NCBI GenBank assembly: GCA_040391535.1
Contig: JBEBXQ010000073.1
Span: 1 to 24,937, forward strand
Reading direction: 5' to 3'
DNA length: 24,937 nt
Source of the DNA: JBEBXQ01 sp040391535
GTDB lineage: Bacteria > Bacteroidota > Bacteroidia > Cytophagales > Spirosomataceae
The translations under genes and the position numbers were made by a program. Below the pieces are notes generated by a model. That model saw only the letters and a list, made by a program, of their open reading frames with translations. It did no database searches and was not told the origin of the DNA. Below, piece by piece: positions 1 to 7,902 of the stretch; position 1 is the first letter of the stretch; each line of letters opens with the position of its first letter.

Positions 1-49
1 TTTTGATTTGGTTTGTGATTTGTACATAAAATGACCATCGGGGATAAAC

Positions 50-84
50 AAAAATGGCGTTGGTTTCATGAATTACCAACGCCA
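50..84 (-). terminator. Rho-independent terminator of the TonB-dependent receptor gene
   Basis: A perfect 10-bp stem (TGGCGTTGGT at 55-64 with ACCAACGCCA at 75-84) encloses a 10-base loop. Read on the minus strand it is followed by a run of five T (the A run at 50-54). It lies about 45 bases past the stop codon of the receptor gene, so it should end that transcript. This suggests no further gene is co-transcribed downstream, although read-through cannot be excluded. Confidence 0.75.
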
Positions 85-130
85 ATTCTCTGTTAAAATG
101 CTCTATACTTATTTGTGATATGAGTGAATA

Positions 131-2584
131 TCAAAAACGGATATTTACCCCTGCCAGAAAATTTCGTCCGGCCTGAGGATAATAAAAATTCTCCTGTACG
201 TGTGCACCTGCGATGAACCCGTACGTGTACCCATTGGAAGAATACATTTCATTGAAAAGATTATTCACCAGCAGCGTAAAGCTTACTCCTTTGATCCAAT
301 CCGGATTTAAATCCCATTTTACCCTGAGATCATTAGTGAAATAAGCCTTGATAATACGGTCTTCAGATGAAGTATTGTCAAGATGTTGCTTACCAACATA
401 TTTGGCCAGCCAGGTAATCTCAAGATTTTTTGCCGGTATATAGCTGAACTGGCTACCGGCAATCACGCCCGGAGAGAAAGATATATCCGTATTTCCATGA
501 TCAAATGTCTGATAATCGTTCAGATCATAGTCAAAAACATATTCCGTAAAATTCCTGATTTTATTCTGACTGAAAGTAGCATTGGCGTTCCATCTCCAAC
601 GCTTTCCAATGGCGAGCATAGATTCAATCTCAATACCTGTACGATAACTTTTCGGCGCATTAATCCGGATGGCATTACCTACATCATTGATTTGTCCGGT
701 CAGTACCAATTGATTTTTGTAATGCATATAATAGTAGTTCGCACTGAGTATCCAATTGTTGAGGGAAGTCCGGAAACCAGCTTCAATATCCTGCATGGTT
801 TCATTCTTAGGTTGGATCTGGGCGATGGCTTCTGTAAAATCATCCCTGTTTGGCTCGCGGTTCCCTATACTGTAAGATGCGTATACCAGACTCTGCTCAT
901 TGACTTTCCAGGTTAATCCGGCCTTTGGATTGATAAAATTAAATTTTTTATTGACCCGGTGCGTTAGCCTTGCATTGTCATCCCCGTTGATTTTGTGAGA
1001 AACGCCACGATACTGTATATCAGCAAAGGCATTCAGACGATCAGAAAACTGATAATACACCTTGGCATAAAGGTTCATATCTTCCTTTTTGCCGGTATTT
1101 TCATAATACCGGTGGCGGATATCACTGTTTCCGCTTGTCCTGGCCCAGATTACCTGTCCGTAATGGTCGCCGTCATACTTGTTCCAGCCACCACCGAAGT
1201 GGGCGGTCAGCTTCTTAAAACTATTATAATCCAGTGAGAAAGTCGTTCCGTAGAAATAGTTATCCAGCCAGCGGCGGCGGATAAGATCGGAACGTGTAAT
1301 GGTTTCATCACCAATGGTTACCGGATCAATCCTGTAATTCGCCAGTTTATCATCAGGCCTGAACTGCTCGTAGTACCCTTTTCCCCTCACCAGAAATCCG
1401 TTGACGTTTAAAGTCAGATGATTGCTCAGGGTGTGAGAGGTGATCAGCTGATAATGATCCTGTTTGTAGTTATCGGTTTCGTTGTCATAGGTATAGGAAT
1501 TGTATGTTCTGCCCGAGTTAAGCAGATTAGCCGCTTCGGCTTCATTCAGGCCATTTCTTTCAATAAAAGCCAGCATATCTTCCCGGTTACCGGTAATTCT
1601 GGATTCAGGTGCTCCATCCCATGACTGGTAGGTTTGCTCTTTACCTGAGAATACATTCAGACGGGCAAAACTTTTCTTGCCGAAATAACCTCCCGACAAA
1701 TAATACGATTGGAGATCAGACGAAGCGCGGTCGATATAACCGTCAGAATTGATTTTGGATAAGCGCGCGTCCACTGTAAAGCGATCATTCAGTAAACCGG
1801 TCCCGGCTTTCACTGTATTCTTAAACGTCCCGAATGAGCCTGCAGAGCTGTTGATTTCGGCATAGGGTTCACTACGGAATTCATTGGTATTGACATTCAC
1901 CGTAGCTCCGAAAGCAGCTGCACCATTCGTAGACGTACCTACACCACGCTGGATCTGAATACTGCTTACGGATGAAGCGAAATCAGGCATATTTACCCAG
2001 AAGACTCCCTGACTTTCCGCATCGTTATAGGGAATACCATTCACGGTAACGTTAATTCGCGTTGCGTCGGTACCCCGTATCCTGATACCGGAATACCCCA
2101 CGCCAGCTCCGGCGTCAGAGGTAGTGACGATGGAGGGAGTGAAATTGAGCAGTGAGGGTAAATCCTGGCCTAAGTTTTGTTTACCCAGTTCTTTTGCACC
2201 TACATTAGAGTAGGCCACAGCGTTTTTATCGGTTACACGGGTGGCGTTTACAATTACTTCATCGGCCTGAAAAGTACTTCTTTTCAAAGCAATGAGCATG
2301 GCTTCCGGATGCTGAACAGATTGAATTTCAATTTTCCGGCTTTCAAAACCTACGTAAGAAAATTCAATAGTGGTAATGGAGGAAGGAACGTCCTGAATAC
2401 TGAACTGTCCATTCCGATTGGTGGTTGTACCGCGGTGTTCACCCACTCTGATAGTGGCACCGGGTAGTGGTTTCTGGTCATCAGCGTCTATGACCTGACC
2501 AGAAAATCTGGTTTGCGCGTAAGTCCGGGATGCTGACAAAATTAAAATTGACAGCACCAAAAGACAGGTCGAAACTTTTTGCAT
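131..2584 (-). CDS. TonB-dependent outer-membrane receptor under TPP riboswitch control (probable thiamine or precursor uptake)
   Basis: This 817-residue protein is a full-length TonB-dependent receptor. Residues 1-24 form a signal peptide ending in TYAQ. A CarboxypepD_reg-like domain follows (about 27-105, with the VIDADDQKPLPGATI-type motif), then a plug domain (about 120-235, with IRIRGTDATRINVTVNGIP) and a 22-strand-type barrel ending in the C-terminal aromatic residue (NIRF). Such receptors import scarce ligands across the outer membrane using TonB/ExbBD energy. The substrate call rests on the TPP riboswitch immediately upstream: thi-box-controlled TonB receptors are known in Bacteroidota and are predicted to import thiamine, often with the inner-membrane permease PnuT. 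No pnuT lies in the window, and a terminator closes the unit. Family assignment is very sure; the ligand is inference from regulation. Confidence 0.9.
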   Translation of the reverse strand: MQKVSTCLLVLSILILSASRTYAQTRFSGQVIDADDQKPLPGATIRVGEHRGTTTNRNGQFSIQDVPSSITTIEFSYVGFESRKIEIQSVQHPEAMLIALKRSTFQADEVIVNATRVTDKNAVAYSNVGAKELGKQNLGQDLPSLLNFTPSIVTTSDAGAGVGYSGIRIRGTDATRINVTVNGIPYNDAESQGVFWVNMPDFASSVSSIQIQRGVGTSTNGAAAFGATVNVNTNEFRSEPYAEINSSAGSFGTFKNTVKAGTGLLNDRFTVDARLSKINSDGYIDRASSDLQSYYLSGGYFGKKSFARLNVFSGKEQTYQSWDGAPESRITGNREDMLAFIERNGLNEAEAANLLNSGRTYNSYTYDNETDNYKQDHYQLITSHTLSNHLTLNVNGFLVRGKGYYEQFRPDDKLANYRIDPVTIGDETITRSDLIRRRWLDNYFYGTTFSLDYNSFKKLTAHFGGGWNKYDGDHYGQVIWARTSGNSDIRHRYYENTGKKEDMNLYAKVYYQFSDRLNAFADIQYRGVSHKINGDDNARLTHRVNKKFNFINPKAGLTWKVNEQSLVYASYSIGNREPNRDDFTEAIAQIQPKNETMQDIEAGFRTSLNNWILSANYYYMHYKNQLVLTGQINDVGNAIRINAPKSYRTGIEIESMLAIGKRWRWNANATFSQNKIRNFTEYVFDYDLNDYQTFDHGNTDISFSPGVIAGSQFSYIPAKNLEITWLAKYVGKQHLDNTSSEDRIIKAYFTNDLRVKWDLNPDWIKGVSFTLLVNNLFNEMYSSNGYTYGFIAGAHVQENFYYPQAGRNFLAGVNIRF

Positions 2585-2650
2585 TACAATAAAAGTTTAC
2601 AAACAGGCAAGGGGCCAACCTATCGATCGGTTAAAATTAAGTAACTTGTG

Positions 2651-2734
2651 ATTCTCCATCCCTTCGCCGGCATTACCCGGATCAGGTATTATGGGTATGA
2701 TCTCAGCCCGTACTTTAGGGCACCCCTTTGAGAT
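2651..2734 (-). promoter_or_regulatory. TPP riboswitch (thi box)
   Basis: The minus strand carries the hallmark thi-box elements in order: GGGGTGCC, then CTGAGA (complement of 2701-2706), then ACCTGATC (complement of 2680-2687), then GGGTAATGCCGGCGAAGGGA (complement of 2659-2678). The flanking TCTC and GAGA can close the P1 stem. About 66 bases separate the aptamer from the receptor start codon. That segment holds a small inverted repeat (AACC...GGTT, 2617-2632) which may belong to the expression platform. Binding of thiamine pyrophosphate would be expected to shut off the receptor gene. Confidence 0.95.
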
Positions 2735-2742
2735 ATTTCCTG

Positions 2743-2774
2743 CAAAGATCAGGGAAATAATCACCATTTGCAAG
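2743..2774 (-). promoter_or_regulatory. Probable promoter of the TPP-riboswitch/receptor transcript
   Basis: On the minus strand, CTTGC (2770-2774) and GATCTTTG (2743-2750) are separated by about 19 bases. This matches the Bacteroidota primary-sigma pattern of a -33 TTTG-like box and a -7 TAnnTTTG box, with one mismatch in the -7 box. It lies just upstream of the aptamer, as required for the riboswitch to be transcribed. No start-site data support it. Confidence 0.4.
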
Positions 2775-2803
2775 TCTGGTACGGAACGAAAAGGAAAGGG
2801 AGG

Positions 2804-2811
2804 TATGTTTG
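2804..2811 (+). promoter_or_regulatory. Candidate -7 promoter box for the rhodanese gene
   Basis: TATGTTTG is a perfect match to the Bacteroidota -7 consensus TAnnTTTG and lies 24 bases before the rhodanese ATG. I see no good TTTG about 20 bases further upstream, so the -33 half is weak. The box faces away from the receptor promoter, making this a divergent promoter region. Confidence 0.35.
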
Positions 2812-2835
2812 TTCATTAGAAAATGAATATACCTT

Positions 2836-3132
2836 ATGGAATATCAGGATATTACCCTTCAGGAAACAGAATTGTTAAAAAATAAAGCAGCGACAGTGCT
2901 GGTTGATGTGCGGGAAGACTGGGAATTTGAGGAATTCAATATTGGTGGTATGAATATTCCCTTATCTGAAATCCGTCAACGGAGAGACGAACTGGCAGCA
3001 TTTGATACGATTATAGTCGTTTGTACCAACGGCATCCGAAGCAAAGTAGCAGCCATGGATTATTGTCGTGTGGCTTCATGGAGTGACAAAACCATTTATC
3101 ATCTGAAAGGAGGAATCCTGGAAGCGGAATAA
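2836..3132 (+). CDS. Single-domain rhodanese-like sulfurtransferase
   Basis: The 98-residue protein is one rhodanese domain without signal peptide or membrane segment, so it should be cytoplasmic. It has the DVREDWEFEEFNIGG segment (about residues 24-38), which resembles the CDC25/rhodanese DVRExxE motif, and a catalytic loop starting at Cys63 (CTNGIRS), the residue expected to carry the persulfide. Such small rhodaneses move sulfane sulfur between thiols or acceptor proteins; the actual partner cannot be read here. The gene begins at an ATG about 25 bases after a good -7 box and its stop codon lies one base from the stop codon of the convergent prpB gene. It sits beside, but diverges from, the thiamine-regulated receptor. 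A link to thiamine sulfur chemistry is possible but unsupported. Confidence 0.9.
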   Translation: MEYQDITLQETELLKNKAATVLVDVREDWEFEEFNIGGMNIPLSEIRQRRDELAAFDTIIVVCTNGIRSKVAAMDYCRVASWSDKTIYHLKGGILEAE

Positions 3133-3133
3133 G

Positions 3134-4024
3134 TTATTCTGTTTTGTTTTTTCTGAATAGCTGGTCAAGTTTCTGTTCGTATGTATGATAGCCGATACTT
3201 TCATATAAATCGGCACGGGTCTGCATTTTGTCAATCACATCTTTTTGAGTGCCTTTGCTGCGTATGGTCTGAAAAACCTCCAAAGCTGCCTTATTGGCCG
3301 CTCTGAAAGCAGATAAAGGATACAGAATTATCCCTACACCTGCGTTTCGTAATTCTTCCACTGTCCAGAGGGGCGTCATTCCAAACTCGGTGATGTTCGC
3401 CAGTACGGGCAACCCGGTGGCCTCAGCAAATAACCTGTATTGGGAAAGGTCAGTCACGGCTTCTGCAAAAATAAAATCCGCTCCGGCATTCTGATAGGCA
3501 ATGGCCCGCTCAATTGCGGCATCAATACCTTCACTGGCCAATGCATCCGTTCTTGCACCGATCACAAAAGTATCGTCAGTACGGCTGTCCGCAGCAGCTT
3601 TGATCCGGTCTGTCATTTCGTCTTTGCTTACAATTTCCTTATTCGGACGATGACCGCAGCGTTTCGCACCGACCTGGTCTTCAATATGCAACCCTGCTGC
3701 ACCCGCTCGGATAAACGATTTAACAGTCCGGGCCATGTTGAAGGCAGAAGGCCCGAAACCTGTATCCGCGTCTACCAGCAAAGGCGTATCGGTTACATTG
3801 GTGATGCGCTGTATGTCGGTAAGTACGTCATCAAGGGTGGTAATGCCTAAATCCGGGATGCCCAGCGATCCGGCAGCCACACCGCCTCCTGAAAGATAAA
3901 TCGCTTTAAAACCACTCTGTGTGGCCAGTAAGGCATGATTAGCATTCATAGTACCCGCAATCTGAAGGGGCTGTTCTTCAGCCATCGCGTTTCTCAGTCG
4001 CTGGCCTGGTGTTAATCCGGACAT
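3134..4024 (-). CDS. prpB: Methylisocitrate lyase PrpB
   Basis: The 296-residue protein belongs to the isocitrate lyase/PEP mutase TIM-barrel family and closely resembles enterobacterial PrpB. It has the N-terminal block LQIAGTMNANHALLA, then YLSGGGVAAGSLGIPDLG, the metal-binding VDADTGFG and the catalytic loop KRCGHRPNKEIVSKDEM, whose Cys is the general acid. PrpB splits 2-methylisocitrate into pyruvate and succinate in the methylcitrate cycle of propionate catabolism. The ATG at 4024 is preferred over a TTG at 4048, which would add eight residues: MSGLTPGQRLRN aligns with the start of known PrpB proteins and gives the usual length of about 296. No prpC or prpD lies nearby, so the other cycle enzymes must be elsewhere. 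It converges on the rhodanese gene. Confidence 0.93.
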   Translation of the reverse strand: MSGLTPGQRLRNAMAEEQPLQIAGTMNANHALLATQSGFKAIYLSGGGVAAGSLGIPDLGITTLDDVLTDIQRITNVTDTPLLVDADTGFGPSAFNMARTVKSFIRAGAAGLHIEDQVGAKRCGHRPNKEIVSKDEMTDRIKAAADSRTDDTFVIGARTDALASEGIDAAIERAIAYQNAGADFIFAEAVTDLSQYRLFAEATGLPVLANITEFGMTPLWTVEELRNAGVGIILYPLSAFRAANKAALEVFQTIRSKGTQKDVIDKMQTRADLYESIGYHTYEQKLDQLFRKNKTE

Positions 4025-4183
4025 AAGGTTTTTTGTGTTGACAGGCAAAACTGCAAGTTAGGGTTATTTTAGGATACATGCATGAAATTATTGTCCTTAT
4101 TAAGTAATATTTATCCGGGAATAGGCTTTCAGGCAATGGTTGAGGTATTACTGTTAACCCAATTCAGAAATTTTACTTTCAGT

Positions 4184-5971
4184 ATGAAAAATCGTTTTAA
4201 ATCATTTATAGGTATTGCTGCAATGGCCATTGTGCTTGGCAACGCCTCCTGCCGGACGAAGGTTTCGCAGGATGACCTTACCATAAAATCAGTAATGGAT
4301 GGGGTGGTTACCCGGTTTTATGAAGAACTAACCCCTGCTCAGATGGATACGCTGACAGAGGATTATGTATTGAGTTATTTGAGTGAAGAGGAAAGGAAAG
4401 TGCTGGCAACTAAATACTGGACTTTTGAAGTCAATGTACCTGTGACCGTTTCTGTAATGAGACATGTGGACCAGAAAGTCGTGCCGTTCTGGTTGTCTGA
4501 AGGTGATTTCCGGAAAACAGACCTGATCGTCAAAAATGAAAATTATACGTATGAAGTCTGGCAAAAGGATTTTGTGGCCGGAAAAGTAGAATTGGGTATA
4601 AACGGTTTTGATAAACACAGGCCGGTGTATTTTATTTCTGTCGGCCCGAAAGACCAATCGCAGGAACTGAAAATTACGGATGTGTTCCCGGCAGGTCAGC
4701 ATTTTGAAATCACTAAGCCAGGCGCTTTTACCTATCACGACTGGGATGGATTGATACTGACTGAAGTACCGGATGCGTTGTTGGGTCAAACCCTCTTTAC
4801 CACCATCCGCGGCCGGGCGCGGGAGGCACATGTGATTAAGGCATTCAGGGATACGCCTCATCCTTCTTCTGAAAAACCCGATCAGATTCTGCTGACCTGG
4901 AGTGATGATGTCAAAACCAGTATGGATATTCAATGGAGAACCAATCCGACGGTCCGGGCCGGACAGGTGAAATACTGGGCGGATGGATTGTCAGATACAC
5001 TGACAACTGACGCGAAGTATTTTCTAATGGAAGACCGTTTGCTCAGAAACGACCGGTATATCCATCGGCATACTGCACAGTTACGCAACCTGATTCCCGG
5101 CCAGCTTTATCATTACCAGGTGGGTGGTGAAAACGGTCAATGGTCTGAAGGAGCTACATTTGCAACCGGATTTCAGGAGAAAGAAAAATTCTCATTCATC
5201 TGGTTTGGGGATACGCACTACTCTCCGGTATTCGGACAAATGGCACAGAAAACACTTGGAAAACATCCGGATATTGCTTTTTATCAGATTGCCGGGGACC
5301 TGGTATCTACCGGATTGAACCGTGATGACTGGGATAAGCTTTTTTATAATACCGGGGATATATTCCGCTATAAACCACTGATGCCGATTCCCGGGAATCA
5401 TGACAGCCAGGATGGACTCGGTGCCTGGATGTACCAGGAGATGTTCAGTCTCCCAAAGAATGGGCCTGCTGATGTTCCTTCTGAAATGACTTATGCCTAC
5501 CATTATCAGAATGCGCTGTTTCTGATGATTGATGGTACCCAGTCGCTCGATGCGCAGGTTGACTGGATTGAGCAGCAGCTGAAAAATTCAGAAGCAAAAT
5601 GGAAATTCGTAATGTTTCATTTCCCGCCTTATAATTTCGGTGAAGATTATTGGGAAATCCGTCAGAAATGGTGCAGTATTTTTGATAAGTATCACGTGGA
5701 TATGGTCATGAGCGGGCATATGCATTATTATTTGCGTACAAAGCCTATGTTTAATGAAAAACCGGTTGCAACTCCGGCAGAGGGAACCATTTATACGATG
5801 TCCATCAGTATTGAGGGTAAACAGGAAGAATGGCCGGATGAGGATTATGCTGTAGTACGGTATAAAGGCGGGCCTTTGTATCAGTATATTAAAATAGATG
5901 GTAACAAGCTGGAATATAAATGCCTTGATCCGGAAGGCAACATTAAAGATGCGCTGGAGATTGTCAAGTAA
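4184..5971 (+). CDS. Lipoprotein metallophosphoesterase with purple-acid-phosphatase-type N-terminal domain
   Basis: From the ATG at 4184 the protein has 595 residues. It starts with a lipoprotein-like signal (MKNRFKSFIGIAAMAIVLG, Cys23; the lipobox NASC is imperfect). About residues 25-230 match no domain I can name. About 235-335 look like the fibronectin-III-like N-terminal domain of purple acid phosphatases (ILLTWSDDVKTSMDIQWRT, then YHYQVGG). The calcineurin-like catalytic domain follows with all metal motifs: GDTH at 342-345, GDLV at 371-374, GNHD at 404-407, an HFPP segment near 487 and GHMH at 511-514. It should hydrolyse phosphate esters in the periplasm or at the cell surface; the substrate is unknown. 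An in-frame ATG at 4082 would add 34 residues and bury the signal peptide, so it is rejected. It is divergent from prpB and probably monocistronic. Confidence 0.88.
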   Translation: MKNRFKSFIGIAAMAIVLGNASCRTKVSQDDLTIKSVMDGVVTRFYEELTPAQMDTLTEDYVLSYLSEEERKVLATKYWTFEVNVPVTVSVMRHVDQKVVPFWLSEGDFRKTDLIVKNENYTYEVWQKDFVAGKVELGINGFDKHRPVYFISVGPKDQSQELKITDVFPAGQHFEITKPGAFTYHDWDGLILTEVPDALLGQTLFTTIRGRAREAHVIKAFRDTPHPSSEKPDQILLTWSDDVKTSMDIQWRTNPTVRAGQVKYWADGLSDTLTTDAKYFLMEDRLLRNDRYIHRHTAQLRNLIPGQLYHYQVGGENGQWSEGATFATGFQEKEKFSFIWFGDTHYSPVFGQMAQKTLGKHPDIAFYQIAGDLVSTGLNRDDWDKLFYNTGDIFRYKPLMPIPGNHDSQDGLGAWMYQEMFSLPKNGPADVPSEMTYAYHYQNALFLMIDGTQSLDAQVDWIEQQLKNSEAKWKFVMFHFPPYNFGEDYWEIRQKWCSIFDKYHVDMVMSGHMHYYLRTKPMFNEKPVATPAEGTIYTMSISIEGKQEEWPDEDYAVVRYKGGPLYQYIKIDGNKLEYKCLDPEGNIKDALEIVK

Positions 5972-6073
5972 AAGGTCGTATTTACGTCATAGTTGAGTAT
6001 GGATACGAATAAAGCGGTTGCAGGATATTAAATATGATCAATAGTTACCGGCCGGGATTTGCCCGAAAAACTG

Positions 6074-6081
6074 TAATTTTG
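6074..6081 (+). promoter_or_regulatory. Candidate -7 promoter box for the FAD oxidoreductase gene
   Basis: TAATTTTG matches the TAnnTTTG consensus perfectly and lies 36 bases before the ATG at 6118. A TTTG is present at 6058-6061, but its 12-base spacing is too short, so the -33 element is unclear. Confidence 0.4.
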
Positions 6082-6117
6082 TGATTCACCTAATTAAAGG
6101 ATAGCTACCTTTCGTCT

Positions 6118-7689
6118 ATGCGCAAACAAATGGAACTGGTGCTTGCACCGGAAATCGCTCTTGAAGAAAACCGGTTGAGAGATTTTCTTGCTAAAAAGCT
6201 GAAACTGGATCACCCGGATGATGCCGTTATCCGGAAACTAAGGCAATCCATTGATGCAAGAAGCCAGAAAGTCAAGGTTAACCTGAAAGTAGAGGTTTTT
6301 GCAGGAGAAACACCTCCGGGGCTCGTTACGCAGGTACCTGTATACAAAGATGTCTCCGATAAACCTACCGCTGTTATTGTAGGCGCAGGGCCTGCAGGTT
6401 TATTCGCAGCGCTGAGGTTGATCGAGCAAGGTATTAAACCGGTGATACTGGAAAGGGGAAAAGATGTGCAAAGCCGCCGCCGGGATCTGGCAGCATTGAA
6501 TAAGGAGCATGTGGTGAATCCTGATTCCAACTATTGTTTCGGAGAAGGAGGAGCCGGGACCTATTCTGACGGAAAACTGTATACCCGCTCCGATAAGCGC
6601 GGGAATCTTCGGAAAATACTGGAAATTATGGTGGCGCATGGCGCGCGTGAAGAGATTCTATACGATGCCCATCCGCATATCGGCACGAATAAGCTACCTC
6701 CGTTGATGGTGGGGTTACGGGAGAGAATTCTGGAATGTGGCGGGGAAGTGCATTTTGATACGCGTGTAACAGGTTTGCTTATCCGGGAAAATACCATCTG
6801 CGGAGTAACTACTGCAGACGGAAAGGAATTTACAGGTATTGGGGTAATCCTGGCTACCGGCCACTCCGCAAGGGATATTTATGATCTGCTTCATAAAAAC
6901 GAAATCCTTATTGAAAGCAAGCCCTTTGCGCTGGGTGTACGGATAGAGCATCCGCAAACCGTGATTGACAGGATCCAGTATCATTGCGAAACCGACCGCG
7001 GCCCGTATCTTCCGGCAGCTGCTTATAGTCTGGTGACCCAGACATACGTCAAAAATGTAAAACGGGGTGTATTTTCGTTCTGTATGTGTCCGGGCGGTTT
7101 TATTGTGCCTGCGGCTACCGCACCTGGTGAAATTGTCGTTAACGGCATGTCGCCCTCCCGAAGGGATTCTCAATGGGCGAATTCGGGGATGGTCGTAGAG
7201 ATTACAGAAAAAGATCTGCAAAAATACAGCAGCTACGGACCATTGGCAGGACTGCAGTTTCAGAAAGAAGTGGAACAAAAGGCTTGTCAGATGGCCGGTA
7301 ACCGGCAGGCAGCACCCGCACAGTTAGCCCTTGATTTTATCAGACAGAAATTTTCAGGAAAGCTGAATAACACTTCTTATCAGCCCGGACTTGAAACAGC
7401 CGATTTGTACGAAGTGCTACCTGATTTCGTCTCCGGTGCGTTGAAAGAAGGTTTAAAGGATTTCGGTCGTAAAATGAAAAACTACCTTTCCAATGAGGCG
7501 CAACTGATAGGAGTGGAAAGCCGTACTTCTTCCCCTGTCAGAATCCCAAGGGATAAAGAAAGCTGTGAACATCCGCAGATTGCCGGATTATTTCCCTGTG
7601 GAGAGGGTGCCGGATATGCAGGCGGAATTATGTCAGCAGCCATGGACGGGGAGCGTTGCGCTGACGCATTAGCGGGAAAATATGCTTAA
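6118..7689 (+). CDS. NAD(P)/FAD-dependent oxidoreductase of the COG2509 type
   Basis: This 523-residue soluble protein has a short N-terminal alpha/beta extension (about 1-80). A Rossmann FAD-binding motif follows (VGAGPAGL, residues 88-95, with acidic ILERG at the end of strand two), then the characteristic FGEGGAGTYSDGKLYTR block (about 141-157), a GVILATGHSARD segment, and a C-terminal FAD-contact region (FPCGEGAGYAGGIMSAAMDG). This layout is that of the uncharacterised FAD-dependent dehydrogenases of COG2509, which are widely conserved but have no agreed substrate. No partner gene is adjacent: 146 bases separate it from the phosphoesterase and 213 bases from the next gene. ATG at 6118 is used; an in-frame ATG three codons later is an equally possible start. 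Confidence 0.88.
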   Translation: MRKQMELVLAPEIALEENRLRDFLAKKLKLDHPDDAVIRKLRQSIDARSQKVKVNLKVEVFAGETPPGLVTQVPVYKDVSDKPTAVIVGAGPAGLFAALRLIEQGIKPVILERGKDVQSRRRDLAALNKEHVVNPDSNYCFGEGGAGTYSDGKLYTRSDKRGNLRKILEIMVAHGAREEILYDAHPHIGTNKLPPLMVGLRERILECGGEVHFDTRVTGLLIRENTICGVTTADGKEFTGIGVILATGHSARDIYDLLHKNEILIESKPFALGVRIEHPQTVIDRIQYHCETDRGPYLPAAAYSLVTQTYVKNVKRGVFSFCMCPGGFIVPAATAPGEIVVNGMSPSRRDSQWANSGMVVEITEKDLQKYSSYGPLAGLQFQKEVEQKACQMAGNRQAAPAQLALDFIRQKFSGKLNNTSYQPGLETADLYEVLPDFVSGALKEGLKDFGRKMKNYLSNEAQLIGVESRTSSPVRIPRDKESCEHPQIAGLFPCGEGAGYAGGIMSAAMDGERCADALAGKYA

Positions 7690-7760
7690 ATACAGTAGCA
7701 TGTTGATAAAGTGAAAATATTATATCTGTTATTATATTTAACATTGTTAATATACAGCAA

Positions 7761-7790
7761 TTTGATACAAATTTACCTTATATAATTTCC
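7761..7790 (+). promoter_or_regulatory. Possible promoter of the Gfo/Idh/MocA gene
   Basis: TTTG (7761-7764), 18 bases, then TAATTTCC (7783-7790) fits the Bacteroidota promoter with one mismatch in each dimension (spacing slightly short, last base C not G). It would give a leader of about 105 bases. The surrounding 213-base spacer is very AT-rich, so a chance match is quite possible. Confidence 0.22.
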
Positions 7791-7902
7791 TGGAATCAGA
7801 GAATAGAAATAAATGCGGTAATCAGTAAATTCTGATGATACTCATCTTTGATTATCAGAAAAAACTTATTGATCATACAACCTTGTTTCATGTCGGTATA
7901 GA

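Noticed and set aside
383..916. A 177-codon plus-strand open frame inside the TonB receptor gene
   Set aside because: It lies wholly antisense to a receptor whose domains are complete and conserved, has no signal, domain or promoter of its own, and its composition is that of a shadow frame.
4082..4183. N-terminal extension of the metallophosphoesterase
   Set aside because: It would place 34 residues ahead of a lipoprotein-type signal sequence, which must be at the N-terminus to work.
4328..4933. A 201-codon minus-strand open frame opposite the metallophosphoesterase gene
   Set aside because: Antisense to the phosphoesterase coding region, with no start signals or known motifs.
6715..7278. 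A 187-codon minus-strand open frame opposite the FAD oxidoreductase gene
   Set aside because: It is antisense to well-conserved oxidoreductase motifs and shows no recognisable domain; a shadow of the codon structure on the other strand.
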